A program made the translations under genes and the position numbers. Shown here piece after piece: positions 19,887-29,148 of a stretch of 64,000 nt of DNA. A model generated the notes under the pieces. It made no database searches. It was not told the origin of the DNA and saw only the letters and a list, made by a program, of their open reading frames with translations. Source of the DNA: Bordetella bronchialis (lineage in GTDB: Bacteria > Pseudomonadota > Gammaproteobacteria > Burkholderiales > Burkholderiaceae_B). The stretch spans positions 3,720,001 to 3,784,000 of the forward strand of contig NZ_CP016170.1 of NCBI RefSeq assembly GCF_001676705.1, read 5' to 3'. Position 1 is the first letter of the stretch. Each line of letters opens with the position of its first letter.

Positions 19887-21797
19887 CTACAGCTCCACCT
19901 GCATCCCCATCTCCACCACGCGGTTCGGCGGGATCTTGAAGAACTTCGTGCTGCGCGTCGAGTTGCGCGCCATGAAGGCAAACAGCGCGCGCCGCCACCC
20001 CCGCATCGCGGGCCGCTTGGCGGCCACGACGGTCTGGCGCGACAGGTAGTAGGACGTGCGCATCGGCTCCAGATCGACTTCCGGATAGGCCTCCGCGATC
20101 TCGCGCAGCACGTCCGGCACGTCCGGTTCTTCCTTGAAGCCATAAGTGACCACGGCCTGCCAGCTGGACGCGCTCAGCTTGGTCAGCGAAAAGCGCTCTT
20201 CCGGCGACACATACGGCACGTCGGCGCCCCGTATCGTCAGGAACAGCACATGATCGTGCAGCACCTTGTTGTGCTTCAGGTTGTGCAGCAGCGCCGGCGG
20301 CACATTGCCCGGATTCATCGTCATGAAGATGGCTGTCCCATGCACGCGGGCCGGCGGGAACTGCTCCAGCTGCTCCATGAACTCGGCCAGCGGCTGGCGG
20401 TCGCGTTGCTGCTGCTGGCTGAGCAGGTAACGGCCGCGCCGCCACGTCAGCATCAGGGTGAAAACCACGATCCCCACCAGCAGGGGCAGCCAGCCGCCCT
20501 CTTCCACCTTGAGCGCATTGGCCGAGAACAGCAACAGATCGAAGACGAGCAGAAAGCCAAGCACAGCCCACCACATCGCACGCCGGGGCCCGCTGACCGC
20601 GGCCCGCGACATCAGCGACAACAGCAGGACGGAAGTGGTCAGCATCGTCCCCGTCACCGCGAAGCCGTACGCGGCAGCTAGGTTGTCCGAACTGCGGAAC
20701 ACCACCACCAGCACGAGCACCGCGACCAACAGCAGGGCATTGACCTGCGGCAGATAAATCTGGCCTTTCTCGATGGCGGACGTGTGCAGGATCTCCATGC
20801 GCGGCCAATATCCCAGTTGCACGGCCTGGCGGGTCATCGAGTACGCACCGGAAATCACGGCCTGCGAGGCGATGATGGTCGCCACGGTGGCCAGGCACAC
20901 CAGCGGCACGACGCCCCAATCGGGCGCCATCAGGAAGAAGGGATTGCTAATGGCTTGCGGGTCGCGCAGCAGCAGCGCCCCCTGGCCGAAATAGCACAGC
21001 GTCAGCGCCGGCGCCACCATCCAGAACCATGCGCGACGGATCGCTCCCCGGCCAAAGTGCCCCATGTCCGCGTAGAGCGCTTCGGCGCCCGTCAGCGCCA
21101 GCACCACCGAACCCAGCAGCACGAAGCTGGCGCGCGGCGACTCGATCACGAAATGCAGGCCCCACATCGGATTCAAGGCGTGCAGAATGGTCGGCGTCTG
21201 GACGATCTGCCACAGGCCAAGCAGCGCCAGGGTACCGAACCACAGGCCCATGATGGGCCCGAACAGCTTGCCCATCATGCCGGTGCCATGCGACTGCACC
21301 ATGAACAACCCGATCAGCACGATCACCGATAGCGGCACCACCCAGTGCTCGAAGCGGTGCGACACGACGCTGATGCCCTCCAGCGCCGACAGAACGGAAA
21401 TCGCGGGCGTGATCATGCTGTCGCCGTAGAACAGCGCGGCGCCGAAAATGGCCAGCGCGATCAGCAGCATGCGCACGCGGCCCTGGCGCCCGCGGATGGC
21501 GAGCTCCAGCAGTGCCAGCGTGCCGCCCTCGCCGCGGTTGTCCGCGCGCAAGACCAGCATGACGTACTTGAACGACACCACCAGCATCAGCATCCAGAAC
21601 AGGATGGACAGGACGCCCAGCACATGCGTGGGCTGCAGGTCGCCGTAGCCGACCAGGCATTGCCGCAGCGTATAGAGCGGGCTGGTGCCGATATCGCCAT
21701 AGACGACGCCCAGCGCCCCTATCATCAGGGCCGCCTTGGAAGAAGGCGCATGGGGCGCGGCGGCCAGGGGGGACGCGCTTGCGGTTCCAGTGCTCAT
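19887..21797 (-). CDS. kup: Low-affinity potassium transporter Kup
   Basis: An inner-membrane K+/H+ symporter of 636 residues with about 12 helices in the first 440 residues and a hydrophilic C-terminal domain. The N-terminal GALGVVYGDIGTSPLYTLRQ, DNRGEGGTLALLEL and FYGDSMITPAISVLSALEG segments are Kup signatures. The ATG at 21797 overlaps by 4 bases (ATGA) the stop of the sensor-kinase gene, so translation is coupled to the two-component system. That linkage, rather than a free-standing kup, is the unusual point. Confidence 0.95.
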   Translation of the reverse strand: MSTGTASASPLAAAPHAPSSKAALMIGALGVVYGDIGTSPLYTLRQCLVGYGDLQPTHVLGVLSILFWMLMLVVSFKYVMLVLRADNRGEGGTLALLELAIRGRQGRVRMLLIALAIFGAALFYGDSMITPAISVLSALEGISVVSHRFEHWVVPLSVIVLIGLFMVQSHGTGMMGKLFGPIMGLWFGTLALLGLWQIVQTPTILHALNPMWGLHFVIESPRASFVLLGSVVLALTGAEALYADMGHFGRGAIRRAWFWMVAPALTLCYFGQGALLLRDPQAISNPFFLMAPDWGVVPLVCLATVATIIASQAVISGAYSMTRQAVQLGYWPRMEILHTSAIEKGQIYLPQVNALLLVAVLVLVVVFRSSDNLAAAYGFAVTGTMLTTSVLLLSLMSRAAVSGPRRAMWWAVLGFLLVFDLLLFSANALKVEEGGWLPLLVGIVVFTLMLTWRRGRYLLSQQQQRDRQPLAEFMEQLEQFPPARVHGTAIFMTMNPGNVPPALLHNLKHNKVLHDHVLFLTIRGADVPYVSPEERFSLTKLSASSWQAVVTYGFKEEPDVPDVLREIAEAYPEVDLEPMRTSYYLSRQTVVAAKRPAMRGWRRALFAFMARNSTRSTKFFKIPPNRVVEMGMQVEL

Positions 21798-22936
21798 ACC
21801 TGAATGTCGTGTCGGGTCAATTGGGCGCCCTTGCGCGGGCCGGGGAATACCACCGTCAGGCGCGTGCCCGGGAACTCCGGGCGGCTGGAAAGCTTCCACC
21901 ATGCGCCGTGCGCGTGCGCGATTTCGCGCACGATTGCCAGCCCAAGCCCGGAGCCGCCGGCGGTCGCGGCGGGCGAACGGTAGAAGGCCTCGAACACCCG
22001 GTCCTGGTCTTCAACGGGGATGCCGGGGCCGTCGTCCATGACGGTCAGGCTCGGGGGGTTGCTGCCGACGGTCAGCGTGATCCGCCCACCTTGCGGACCG
22101 TAGCGCAGCGCATTGTCGATCAGATTGCCCAGCAGTTCGTCCAGCAACAGCGGATCGGCATCGACCCATACGGGAACGTCGGGCGCGTTAAGGTCCAGTT
22201 CGAACTGGGCGGCGCGTACCCGCGGGATCCATTCCGCGCCGGTGGTGCGCACCCATTCGCACAGGTCCACCCGCACGAAACTGTCCTGCGGCCGCGCATT
22301 GGGATCGGCGCGTGCCAGCACCAGCAGTTGCTGCCCCAGGCGGATCATGCGGTCGCTTACCGCCTTGATGCGCTCGGCGCGCGCGCGCACGTCGTCGGGC
22401 AGCGGGCGGGCGAGCATCAGTTCGGATTCCAGCCGCAGGCCGCTCAGGGGGGTGCGCAACTGATGCGCCGCATGGCCGATGAAGCGGCGCTGGGCCGCCA
22501 GCGATGCATCGAGCCGCGCCAGCAGGTCGTTGGTGTGCGATACCAGCGGCTCCATTTCGGCCGGGACACCTGCGACTTCTAGGGGCTGCATATCGTCGAT
22601 GGACCGCTGCCGGATCTCCTCGGACAACAGGTTCACGGAACGCAGGCCGGACCGCACGCCGTGCACAACCACCCAGGCGAATAGCGACATCAGGACAATC
22701 TGGCCGACGACCATGAGCAGGAAGAAATCTTCCAGCTCCCATAGCGTCATGTCGATTTTGTGGGTCATGACCCACGTCAGGGCCAGATCCAGCAGGACCA
22801 GCAGGAGGATGGCGGGCAGCAGCCGCACGACAAGGTACCGCGCCAGCGAACCGCGCGGAAGCAGCCGCGCGGACCGATGGCTGCGCTGGCTTTGCGGGCT
22901 GCTACGGATGCGGTCGGACGGAATATCCACGGTCAT
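21794..22936 (-). CDS. Sensor histidine kinase, TctE/QseC-like
   Basis: A 380-residue inner-membrane kinase. A first helix lies near residues 34-55 and a second near 75-95, with only a very short periplasmic loop between, so it may sense the membrane or cytoplasm rather than a periplasmic ligand. A HAMP-like linker follows, then the H-box GHAAHQLRTPLSGL, N-box NLIDNALRYGP, G1 DDGPGIP and G2 GSGLGLAIV, all intact. It lies 65 bases after the response-regulator gene and overlaps kup. Kinase identity is secure; the signal is unknown. Confidence 0.9.
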   Translation of the reverse strand: MTVDIPSDRIRSSPQSQRSHRSARLLPRGSLARYLVVRLLPAILLLVLLDLALTWVMTHKIDMTLWELEDFFLLMVVGQIVLMSLFAWVVVHGVRSGLRSVNLLSEEIRQRSIDDMQPLEVAGVPAEMEPLVSHTNDLLARLDASLAAQRRFIGHAAHQLRTPLSGLRLESELMLARPLPDDVRARAERIKAVSDRMIRLGQQLLVLARADPNARPQDSFVRVDLCEWVRTTGAEWIPRVRAAQFELDLNAPDVPVWVDADPLLLDELLGNLIDNALRYGPQGGRITLTVGSNPPSLTVMDDGPGIPVEDQDRVFEAFYRSPAATAGGSGLGLAIVREIAHAHGAWWKLSSRPEFPGTRLTVVFPGPRKGAQLTRHDIQV

Positions 22937-23001
22937 GTTCGTAGGCCAACCCGGCCGGACGATTCAGCCCGGGTAACTGGTCACCGCGCCGAAGCAGGCC
23001 C

Positions 23002-23673
23002 TCAGGCTGCTTCAACATCCAGCAGGTAGCCGAAGCCGCGCACGGTTTGAATACTGGCGCCGGTGCCTTCCAGGCGCTTGCGCAGCCGGTACACGTAGAC
23101 TTCCACCGCGTTTTCGCTGAAGTCGGCGTCCCACGCTGACAAGGAATTGACGATCTGCCGCTTGGTGACCACCCGGCCGACACGGGCCATGAGCATTTCC
23201 AGGACGGAAAGCTCGCGTACGGACAGCGACAGGCGTTCGCCATTGACGCGGACTTCGCGCCCGACGGTATCGAAGACCAGGGGACCGACTTCGATCAGCG
23301 GCTGGACCTGGCCGCTACGGCGCCGGAAGAAGGCGCGGACGCGCGCGGCCAGCTCGGGAAGTTCGAAAGGCTTGGTGACGTAGTCGTCGGCGCCGGCGTC
23401 CAGGCCGGCCACCCGGTCTTCCAGGCCGTCGCGCGCCGTGAGTATGAGCACCGGAACCTGGTTGCCGTCCGCGCGCAGTTGCCGCAGGACGTCCAGGCCG
23501 CTCATGCCGGGCAGGTTGAGATCGAGCAGAAGGAGATCGTAAGGCTGGCCGGCCAAGGCGCCCAGCACCTTGTCGCCGTCGGTGAGCCAATCGACCGCAT
23601 ACCCCTGGTCGGCCAGAAACTCCTGGAGCGCATGGCCCAGGGTTGTGTCGTCTTCGATTACCAGTACTCGCAT
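23002..23673 (-). CDS. OmpR-family response regulator, TctD-like
   Basis: A 223-residue response regulator. The receiver domain (about 1-115) has the acidic pair ED at 7-8, the phosphorylated Asp51 in LLLLDLNLPGMSG and the lysine in YVTKPFELPEL. The winged-helix output domain ends with VYVYRLRKRLEGTGASIQTV, the OmpR recognition and wing region. It is first in the operon with the kinase and kup. Two inverted repeats stand just upstream (23683-23711 and 23727-23744) and may include its own binding site. Confidence 0.93.
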   Translation of the reverse strand: MRVLVIEDDTTLGHALQEFLADQGYAVDWLTDGDKVLGALAGQPYDLLLLDLNLPGMSGLDVLRQLRADGNQVPVLILTARDGLEDRVAGLDAGADDYVTKPFELPELAARVRAFFRRRSGQVQPLIEVGPLVFDTVGREVRVNGERLSLSVRELSVLEMLMARVGRVVTKRQIVNSLSAWDADFSENAVEVYVYRLRKRLEGTGASIQTVRGFGYLLDVEAA

Positions 23674-23682
23674 GGCGCGATT

Positions 23683-23711
23683 CTAGCGCGATCCGGGCCG
23701 GTGCGCGCTAG
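23683..23711. promoter_or_regulatory. Inverted repeat upstream of the response regulator
   Basis: CTAGCGCG (23683-23690) and CGCGCTAG (23704-23711) form perfect 8-bp arms around 13 bases, 10 to 38 bases upstream of the response-regulator start codon. It could be an operator or a 5' leader hairpin. Confidence 0.45.
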
Positions 23712-23726
23712 CCCGCCATCGGCCGG

Positions 23727-23744
23727 GCGCGAAATATTTCGCGC
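23727..23744. promoter_or_regulatory. Perfect 18-bp palindrome next to the exbD stop
   Basis: GCGCGAAATATTTCGCGC is fully self-complementary and abuts the stop codon of exbD. It is 54 to 71 bases upstream of the response-regulator start. It has no T run, so a dimeric-regulator site is as likely as an RNA hairpin. It shares GCGCGA with the neighbouring repeat. Confidence 0.45.
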
Positions 23745-24217
23745 TATTTTGCGGGGACGGCACCGCCCGGGGTTGCGGGGACGGGGCCGCCGTCCGGGGA
23801 AGGTGCCGGATTGGTCACGAAACCGATGCGGCCCAGTCCCGAGCGGCGCGCCGCTCCCATCACTTTGGCCAGGGTTTCGTAGCGGGTGTTCAGGTCGGCC
23901 CGGATACGCAGCTCCGGCTGCGGCTGGGCGCCCGCCGCGGCGGCGAAACGGCCGGCCAGTTCGGCTTCCAGCACCGGCTTCTCGTCCCAGAACAACTGCC
24001 CGTTGGCATCGATGGCCAGGTCGATGGTCTTGGGTTCTTCCTTGACCGGCTCCGCGCTGACTTGCGGCATATTGATCCGGATCGAATGCGCCAGCAACGG
24101 CGCCGTGATGATGAAGATCACCAGCAGCACCAGCATCACGTCGATGAGCGGCACCATATTGATCTCGGACATCGCGTGGCCGCCGGAACCCTTGTTGTCG
24201 AATCCGCCGAATGCCAT
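23744..24217 (-). CDS. exbD: Biopolymer transport protein ExbD (TonB system)
   Basis: A 157-residue partner of ExbB and TonB. The membrane helix with the proton-carrying aspartate is in NMVPLIDVMLVLLVIFI (about residues 20-38); the periplasmic domain follows and the tail is proline/glycine-rich. It directly follows exbB (the ATG at 24217 adjoins the exbB stop). With exbB and tonB it forms the energising complex for TonB-dependent outer-membrane receptors. This is a second, distinct ExbD; the other is at 1359-1769. Confidence 0.93.
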   Translation of the reverse strand: MAFGGFDNKGSGGHAMSEINMVPLIDVMLVLLVIFIITAPLLAHSIRINMPQVSAEPVKEEPKTIDLAIDANGQLFWDEKPVLEAELAGRFAAAAGAQPQPELRIRADLNTRYETLAKVMGAARRSGLGRIGFVTNPAPSPDGGPVPATPGGAVPAK

Positions 24218-25105
24218 TTATTCGCTCCCGCGCGTGGCTTGCGCCGCGCCGGTGCGGCGCATGGCCCGCACCTTGCTATCGGACAGGGCGACCTGCTGGC
24301 CCGTGGTCAGGAAGGCGAACAGATCGTGGGCGAAGGCGTCCAGGCGCGACAGGAATACGCGATTGCGGCGCACGAAGGCGTTGTAGGCAAGCACCGCGGG
24401 AATCGCCACGGCCAGGCCCAGCCCGGTCATGATCAGCGCCTCGCCCACGGGACCGGCGATGCGATTGATCGTCACGCCATCGGCCAGCCCGATCCCGACC
24501 AGCGCGTGGTAAACACCCCAGACCGTGCCGAACAATCCCACGAAGGGCGCCGTGGACCCGACCGAGGCCAGCACGGTCAGGCCGTTTTCCAGCTTGGCGG
24601 TTTCTTCATCGATGACCTTGCGCATGGTGCGGGTCACGAACTCGCTATTGGATCCGGCCTCGGAGAGCGTGGTGGCGCCGTACTTGGCATGGTGCGCCTG
24701 GGCGTACATGGCATGGGATGCCAGGTGGGAGAACGGGTCGCGCGCGCCATGCGTGCTGATCTCGTGCTCGACCTGCTCCAGCGAGCTGGCGCCCCAGAAT
24801 TTGTTCAGGAAGTCGCGCGAGCGTTTACGGACCACCGTGCTGTTGACCGCCTTGACCAGGATCAGGTACCAGGTGACCAGCGACATGACGATCAGGATCA
24901 CGAACAGCGTCTTGCCGACGATGTCGCTCTGCGCGACGAAATGCATGATGCCCATGTCGGGCGTGGGCAAGGGAGCGGGAGCGCCCTGCATGGCGGCGGC
25001 GGGCGCCTGCAAGGCGGCACCGCCGGCCTGTCCGGCGCCGGGATCGGCCGGCGCGGCGGGCGTTGCCTGCGCCAGCACCATGGCGATGTGGTGTGCGATG
25101 GACAT
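24218..25105 (-). CDS. exbB: Biopolymer transport protein ExbB (TonB system)
   Basis: A 295-residue inner-membrane proton-channel subunit. An Ala/Pro-rich N-terminal extension of about 50 residues precedes the first helix (DIVGKTLFVILIVMSLVTWY); the paired helices near 190-240 contain LASVGSTAPFVGLFGTVWG and GLGLAVAIPAVLAYNAF. The extension makes it longer than the first ExbB (223 residues), typical of TonB-linked ExbB in this family. One base separates it from tonB. Iron control is implied by the Fur-like box upstream of tonB. Confidence 0.94.
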   Translation of the reverse strand: MSIAHHIAMVLAQATPAAPADPGAGQAGGAALQAPAAAMQGAPAPLPTPDMGIMHFVAQSDIVGKTLFVILIVMSLVTWYLILVKAVNSTVVRKRSRDFLNKFWGASSLEQVEHEISTHGARDPFSHLASHAMYAQAHHAKYGATTLSEAGSNSEFVTRTMRKVIDEETAKLENGLTVLASVGSTAPFVGLFGTVWGVYHALVGIGLADGVTINRIAGPVGEALIMTGLGLAVAIPAVLAYNAFVRRNRVFLSRLDAFAHDLFAFLTTGQQVALSDSKVRAMRRTGAAQATRGSE

Positions 25106-25106
25106 G

Positions 25107-25931
25107 TCAGTTCCTTATATTGAAATCGAACGGGATTCTTGCCTGGACGGTATAGGCGACGCCATTGCGCATATAGGGCTTGAAGCGAACGCGGCGCACG
25201 GCATCCAGCGCGGCTTCGTCCAACCTGGGAAAGCCCGAAGACGCCACCACGGTGGCCTTCTCGATCAGGCCCTGGGGATTGACGACGACCAGCACCGTGA
25301 CCCGGCCCTCTTCCCGCCGGCGCTTGGACGCCATCGGGTACACCGCCGAGGGTCCCGGCCCCAGGTACTCGATGTTGGACACGGTTTCCGGCTGGTCGCG
25401 CGGCGGTCCCTGGCGCGGGGCCTGTGTCGTCGTGGCGCCATCCGGCGCGCCGGTCGGCGGGGACGGCGGCGCGGGCGGCTGCTCCACCGGCTTGGGCGGC
25501 GGCGGCGTCTCCTTGACCGGCTGGGGCTTGGGCTTGGGCTGCGGCTTCGGCTTGGGTTTCGGCTTGGGCGCGGGAACCGGGGGCTTTTCGATGACCGGCT
25601 CGGGTTCGGGCTCCGGTTCGGCCTTTTCCGGCGGCGCGGGCTGCGGATCCGGTTCGGGCTGCACCTGCGGTTCGGGCGGCGTGGGCGGCTGCACTTCCGG
25701 CTTGGGAGGCTCGGGGGTCTCGGGCGCCTTGGCCACCTGCGGGACAGGCGCTTCCACCACGCTGACCATGATGGGCTGGCTTTCCGGCGGCAACGGCACG
25801 ACTTCCTGCGTCGATAGCATCGCCCCCGCGACTACGGCATGCGCCGCCACGACGATGATTCCCGCTCCCAGCCTGACGCCCAGGGAGGAATTCGACGACG
25901 TGGACCAATTGCTCTTTTTGTTGCTAGGCAT
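25107..25931 (-). CDS. tonB: TonB energy-transducing protein
   Basis: A periplasm-spanning protein of 274 residues that carries proton-motive energy to outer-membrane receptors. An N-terminal anchor helix (about 20-38) is followed by a long Pro-Glu and Pro-Lys region (about 55-175, with PKPKPKPKPQPKPKPQP) and the C-terminal TonB domain (VYPMASKRRREEGRVTVLVV ending IPFDFNIRN). ATG 25931 is chosen because it puts the anchor close to the N-terminus; an in-frame ATG at 25979 would add 16 residues, and neither has a clear ribosome-binding site. Confidence 0.92.
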   Translation of the reverse strand: MPSNKKSNWSTSSNSSLGVRLGAGIIVVAAHAVVAGAMLSTQEVVPLPPESQPIMVSVVEAPVPQVAKAPETPEPPKPEVQPPTPPEPQVQPEPDPQPAPPEKAEPEPEPEPVIEKPPVPAPKPKPKPKPQPKPKPQPVKETPPPPKPVEQPPAPPSPPTGAPDGATTTQAPRQGPPRDQPETVSNIEYLGPGPSAVYPMASKRRREEGRVTVLVVVNPQGLIEKATVVASSGFPRLDEAALDAVRRVRFKPYMRNGVAYTVQARIPFDFNIRN

Positions 25932-26013
25932 GAACCGCCCGATGCCCTGACTTGAGTTGGACCCCCGCGCGTTAATCATGCGGCGGTACGGGAATGAGTC
26001 CGATATGCTATCT

Positions 26014-26033
26014 CAAATGGGAATTATTCGCAA
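26014..26033 (-). promoter_or_regulatory. Fur-box-like site upstream of tonB
   Basis: Read on the coding strand, TTGCGAATAATTCCCATTTG is an imperfect palindrome with an AATAATT centre, close to Fur boxes of Bordetella and Burkholderia. It lies about 85-100 bases upstream of the tonB start, where promoter overlap would give iron repression. Confidence 0.55.
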
Positions 26034-26310
26034 AACCGTGCTCTAGCGCACCGTCATGGCATTTCGCTCGCGGCAAGCAGCCATCCCGTCAGCGGCGCCG
26101 ACACACAGGCGCGACGCGGCAAGCGCCCGCGCCAGGCGGCGTGACCGGACAAAACCGGATCTGGCGCCGGACGATAAAGCGCGGGAATAAAGCGATGGGG
26201 AATAAACCGATGGGGAAGAAAGCGGTGTCCGGACCGGAGGAGGCGCCATGGCGAACGCTGAGGCGCGCGGCGGACGGGAAAGCAGGACAGCGATTGCGAA
26301 GGGAATGGAG
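26034..26310. other. Gap between the tonB regulatory region and tRNA-Val
   Basis: No convincing gene. It contains a direct repeat of 15 bases (GCGATGGGGAATAAA at 26192-26206 and CCGATGGGGAAGAAA at 26207-26221) of unknown meaning. Any transcript from tRNA-Val would enter this region; no clear terminator was found. Confidence 0.5.
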
Positions 26311-26386
26311 TGGTGGGTGCTGAGGGGTTCGAACCCCCGACCTACGCCTTGTAAGGGCGCCGCTCTACCAGCTGAGCTAAGCACCC
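26311..26386 (-). tRNA. tRNA-Val (anticodon TAC)
   Basis: The coding strand reads GGGTGCTTAGCTCAGCTGG at the 5' end, anticodon loop CTTACAA (anticodon TAC) and T-loop GGTTCGAACCCC. The acceptor stem GGGTGC/GCACCC closes properly, and CCA is encoded (26311-26313). It is 76 bases long. It stands alone, about 200 bases downstream of hupB on the same strand. Confidence 0.95.
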
Positions 26387-26582
26387 AATCGAGTGGGGCC
26401 ACTCTTCAAGCAAACCGCGAAGCGCGGATTATAGCGGCCGCCCGGCAAGGCCGCAAACGAGGGGAACAGGAACAATGGACGGACCCGGCGCGTTACGGCC
26501 TGCGCGTTGTCGCTCGTCGCGGTTGGTCGTCGCTGATTTCATTGTGCCGCGCCCTGCCAGGCGATCATGATGCGCGGATCGG

Positions 26583-26855
26583 TCAGTTGACCGCGTCCTT
26601 CAAGGCCTTGCCGGCGCGGAACTTGGGCACCTTGGCCTTTTTGATCTTGATGCTTTCGCCGGTGCGCGGATTGCGGCCGGTGCGTGCTGCACGGGAAGAC
26701 ACGGCGAAGGTGCCGAAACCGACCAAGGTAACGGTGCCGCCCTTCTTCAGCGTCGACTTCACGGCGCCGATCAACGCGTCGAGGCAACGGCCGGCAGCCG
26801 CCTTCGAGATATCCGCTTTGCTGGCGATGTGGTCGATGAGTTCAGTTTTGTTCAT
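26583..26855 (-). CDS. hupB: DNA-binding protein HU
   Basis: A 90-residue nucleoid protein that bends DNA as a dimer. [18 protein letters not shown] opens it, [20 protein letters not shown] contains the dimer-core GFGTF, and [11 protein letters not shown] is the DNA-clasping arm. Length is standard. A weak ribosome-binding site (GAGGGG) lies about 10 bases upstream. Monocistronic by appearance; the 315-bp gap upstream carries its promoter region. Confidence 0.95.
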   Translation of the reverse strand: MNKTELIDHIASKADISKAAAGRCLDALIGAVKSTLKKGGTVTLVGFGTFAVSSRAARTGRNPRTGESIKIKKAKVPKFRAGKALKDAVN

Positions 26856-27170
26856 GCAGGATTACCCCTCACAGGTATGGTGCCTCGACGGCCGGGGCGG
26901 CCACCGGGACATTCGAACGACTTCTTCTTGAACGGTTTGCATGACAAACCGCGACGCTTAAATTGCTACGCCGCCCATGATTTCACCGGCAAAGCGCGGG
27001 CGAACCAGGAGCGACGTAGAGGCGTATTAGGCCCTGACCGCACAAGGCTGTCAAGGAAAAATCCGTCGAAAACCCGCGTGGTTACTGGCTTTCCGGCTGG
27101 AAAGCGACACCGCGCGACCCGCACGTTTCACGTAATGGGAAAGGCCGCGGCGGCACGCGCCGCGCGCCGG
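26856..27170. other. Gap between hupB and piuC
   Basis: 315 bp without a convincing gene. A small inverted repeat GGTTTG / CAAACC at 26934-26950 lies about 80-95 bases upstream of hupB. The region should contain the hupB promoter and the end of the rnr-to-piuC transcript, but no clear -35/-10 or terminator was identified. Confidence 0.45.
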
Positions 27171-27851
27171 TCAGACGTCCACCCAGCGGCGCAGCAGGTT
27201 GTGGTAGACGCCCGTCAATTGCACCAGCGAGGGGTGATCCTTGACGTCCTGCGTCAGTCTTTGAATCGCGACATCCAGCTCCAGCAGCAAGGTGCGCTGG
27301 GCATCTTCGCGCACCAGGCTTTGCAGCCAGAAGAAGGCACTGATGCGGGCGCCGCGCGTAACGGGACTGACGCGATGCAAGCTGGTACCGGGGTAAAGCA
27401 CCATGCTGCCGGCCGCCAGCTTGATGCTGCGCGGCCCGTACAGGTCGTCCACCACCAGTTCGCCGCCATCGTAGGTGTCGGGTTCGGACAGGAACAAGGT
27501 TGCCGACATATCGGTACGCACGCGGTCCGCCGTACCGGTGATGGGCCGCACGGCGTTGTCGACGTGGTAGCCGAAATTCTCGCCGCCTTCGTAGCGATTG
27601 AATAGCGGGGGGATGATCTTGCGTGGCAGCGCCGCCGCCATGAAAAGCGGATTGCGGGTCAGCCGCTGCACGATCAGACCGCCGAGTTCCTGGGCGAGAG
27701 GATTGCTTTCCGCCAATTGGCGATTCTGCTTGACCCGCGCCGACTGGTGGCCGGCGGTCGCCCTGCCGTCGACCCATTCGGCCGCTTCGAGCCGGCGCCG
27801 CATTTCGGCGGCTTCGGCGGAGGTGAAAATCTCGGCGATCTGGACCAACAT
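27171..27851 (-). CDS. piuC: PKHD-type Fe(II)/2-oxoglutarate dioxygenase, PiuC/YbiX family
   Basis: A 226-residue iron- and 2-oxoglutarate-dependent hydroxylase. The double-stranded beta-helix carries the iron ligands HVD (in [11 protein letters not shown], about residue 98) and the later His in [19 protein letters not shown], whose arginine binds 2-oxoglutarate. In other bacteria piuC follows a TonB-dependent siderophore receptor; here it is the last gene of the rnr-rlmB-PLP enzyme set, 13 bases after the PLP enzyme gene, with no receptor nearby. The hydroxylated substrate is unknown. Confidence 0.9.
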   Translation of the reverse strand: MLVQIAEIFTSAEAAEMRRRLEAAEWVDGRATAGHQSARVKQNRQLAESNPLAQELGGLIVQRLTRNPLFMAAALPRKIIPPLFNRYEGGENFGYHVDNAVRPITGTADRVRTDMSATLFLSEPDTYDGGELVVDDLYGPRSIKLAAGSMVLYPGTSLHRVSPVTRGARISAFFWLQSLVREDAQRTLLLELDVAIQRLTQDVKDHPSLVQLTGVYHNLLRRWVDV

Positions 27852-27864
27852 CGTTGCGCTCCCG

Positions 27865-29109
27865 CTAGCTGTTCATACAGGCGCGCAAGGCCTGGTCGAA
27901 ATCGCCCAGCAGGTCTTCCTCGTCCTCGATGCCGACCGACACGCGGATGAAACTGTCGGCGATCCCCATCTGCGCACGCCGCTCCGCGCCCATTTCGTAG
28001 TAGATGGTGTGGGCCGCCGGCAAGGCCAGCGTGCGCGTATCGCCCAGGTGCGTGGCCAGTATCACGACCTGCAGGCGATTGAGGAATTCAAAACAATCGA
28101 TGCCGTCCACCAATTCCACGCCAAGCAGGCCGCCAAAATGGCCGTCGAACAGTTCCGCCGCGCGGGCATGCTGCGGATGCGAAGCCAGGCCCGGGTAATA
28201 CACCTTGGAGACGCCGGGATGGCCGTCCAGCATGCGCGCCAGCGCCAGCGCGTTGTCGCAATGGCGGCGCATCCGCAGGGCCAGCGTTTCCGACCCCACC
28301 GCGATGCGATGCGCGGCATCGGCCGACAATGTGCCGCCCATATCGCGCAGCCCTTTCTTCTTGATCTGGAAAAGCCCCCAGCCGGTGGGCGGCCCCTTGC
28401 GGTAGGAATCGAAAATATTCTTGTAGCCGGACCAGTCGAACAGCCCCGTGTCGGTAATGGTGCCGCCCAGCGCATTGCCGTGGCCGCCGATGTACTTGGA
28501 CAGGGAGTTCATGACCAGCGAGGCCTGCACGTCGATCCCGCGCAGCAGCCACGGCGAGGTCAAGGTGTTGTCGACCAGATAGACCAGGCCGCGTTCATGG
28601 CACAGCGCGCCGATGCCGGCCAGGTCCGCGACCTGCGTGCCGGGGTTGGCGATGGTCTCGACGAACACCATGCGGGTATTCGGCCGCACTGCCGCCTTGA
28701 CCTGCTCGACATCGGTGGCATCGACAAAACTGATCTCGACGCCCAGTTCGGCCAGCGTGCCGAACAGGCTGTTGGTGTTGCCGAAGATGAACTGGCTGGA
28801 CACCAGATGATCGCCGGCGCGCAGCAGCGTGGTGAAAACGGCGGCCAGCGCCGCCATGCCGGTGGCGAAGCTGACGGTGGCGACGCCCTGCTCCATCCGG
28901 GTTACCCGTGTTTCCAGCGCCGCGGTCGTGGGCGTGCCCTGGCGGGCATAGGAATAGCCGGCCTTGCCCTGGAACACCGCCGCGAGCTCGCGCGCGTCGG
29001 CATAGCCGTATTCCGACGACACATGTATGGGCTTGTGCACGGCGCCGTGCTCGACGGCATCGCGCCGGTCGGAATGAAGAATGGTGGTGGTAAAGCCGGA
29101 TTTATCCAT
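27865..29109 (-). CDS. PLP-dependent Cys/Met-metabolism enzyme (cystathionine gamma-synthase / sulfhydrylase family)
   Basis: A 414-residue fold-type I enzyme of sulfur-amino-acid metabolism. The PLP lysine lies in [17 protein letters not shown] (about residue 212). [19 protein letters not shown] and [20 protein letters not shown] are conserved family segments. Substitution at the gamma-carbon of an activated homoserine (or cystathionine handling) is the likely reaction; the family cannot be split further by eye, so no symbol is given. It lies between rlmB and piuC with gaps of 39 and 13 bases. Confidence 0.85.
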   Translation of the reverse strand: MDKSGFTTTILHSDRRDAVEHGAVHKPIHVSSEYGYADARELAAVFQGKAGYSYARQGTPTTAALETRVTRMEQGVATVSFATGMAALAAVFTTLLRAGDHLVSSQFIFGNTNSLFGTLAELGVEISFVDATDVEQVKAAVRPNTRMVFVETIANPGTQVADLAGIGALCHERGLVYLVDNTLTSPWLLRGIDVQASLVMNSLSKYIGGHGNALGGTITDTGLFDWSGYKNIFDSYRKGPPTGWGLFQIKKKGLRDMGGTLSADAAHRIAVGSETLALRMRRHCDNALALARMLDGHPGVSKVYYPGLASHPQHARAAELFDGHFGGLLGVELVDGIDCFEFLNRLQVVILATHLGDTRTLALPAAHTIYYEMGAERRAQMGIADSFIRVSVGIEDEEDLLGDFDQALRACMNS

Positions 29110-29148
29110 GATGTCGCGCGCCGGGTATGCAGGATTGAGCGAAGGATT

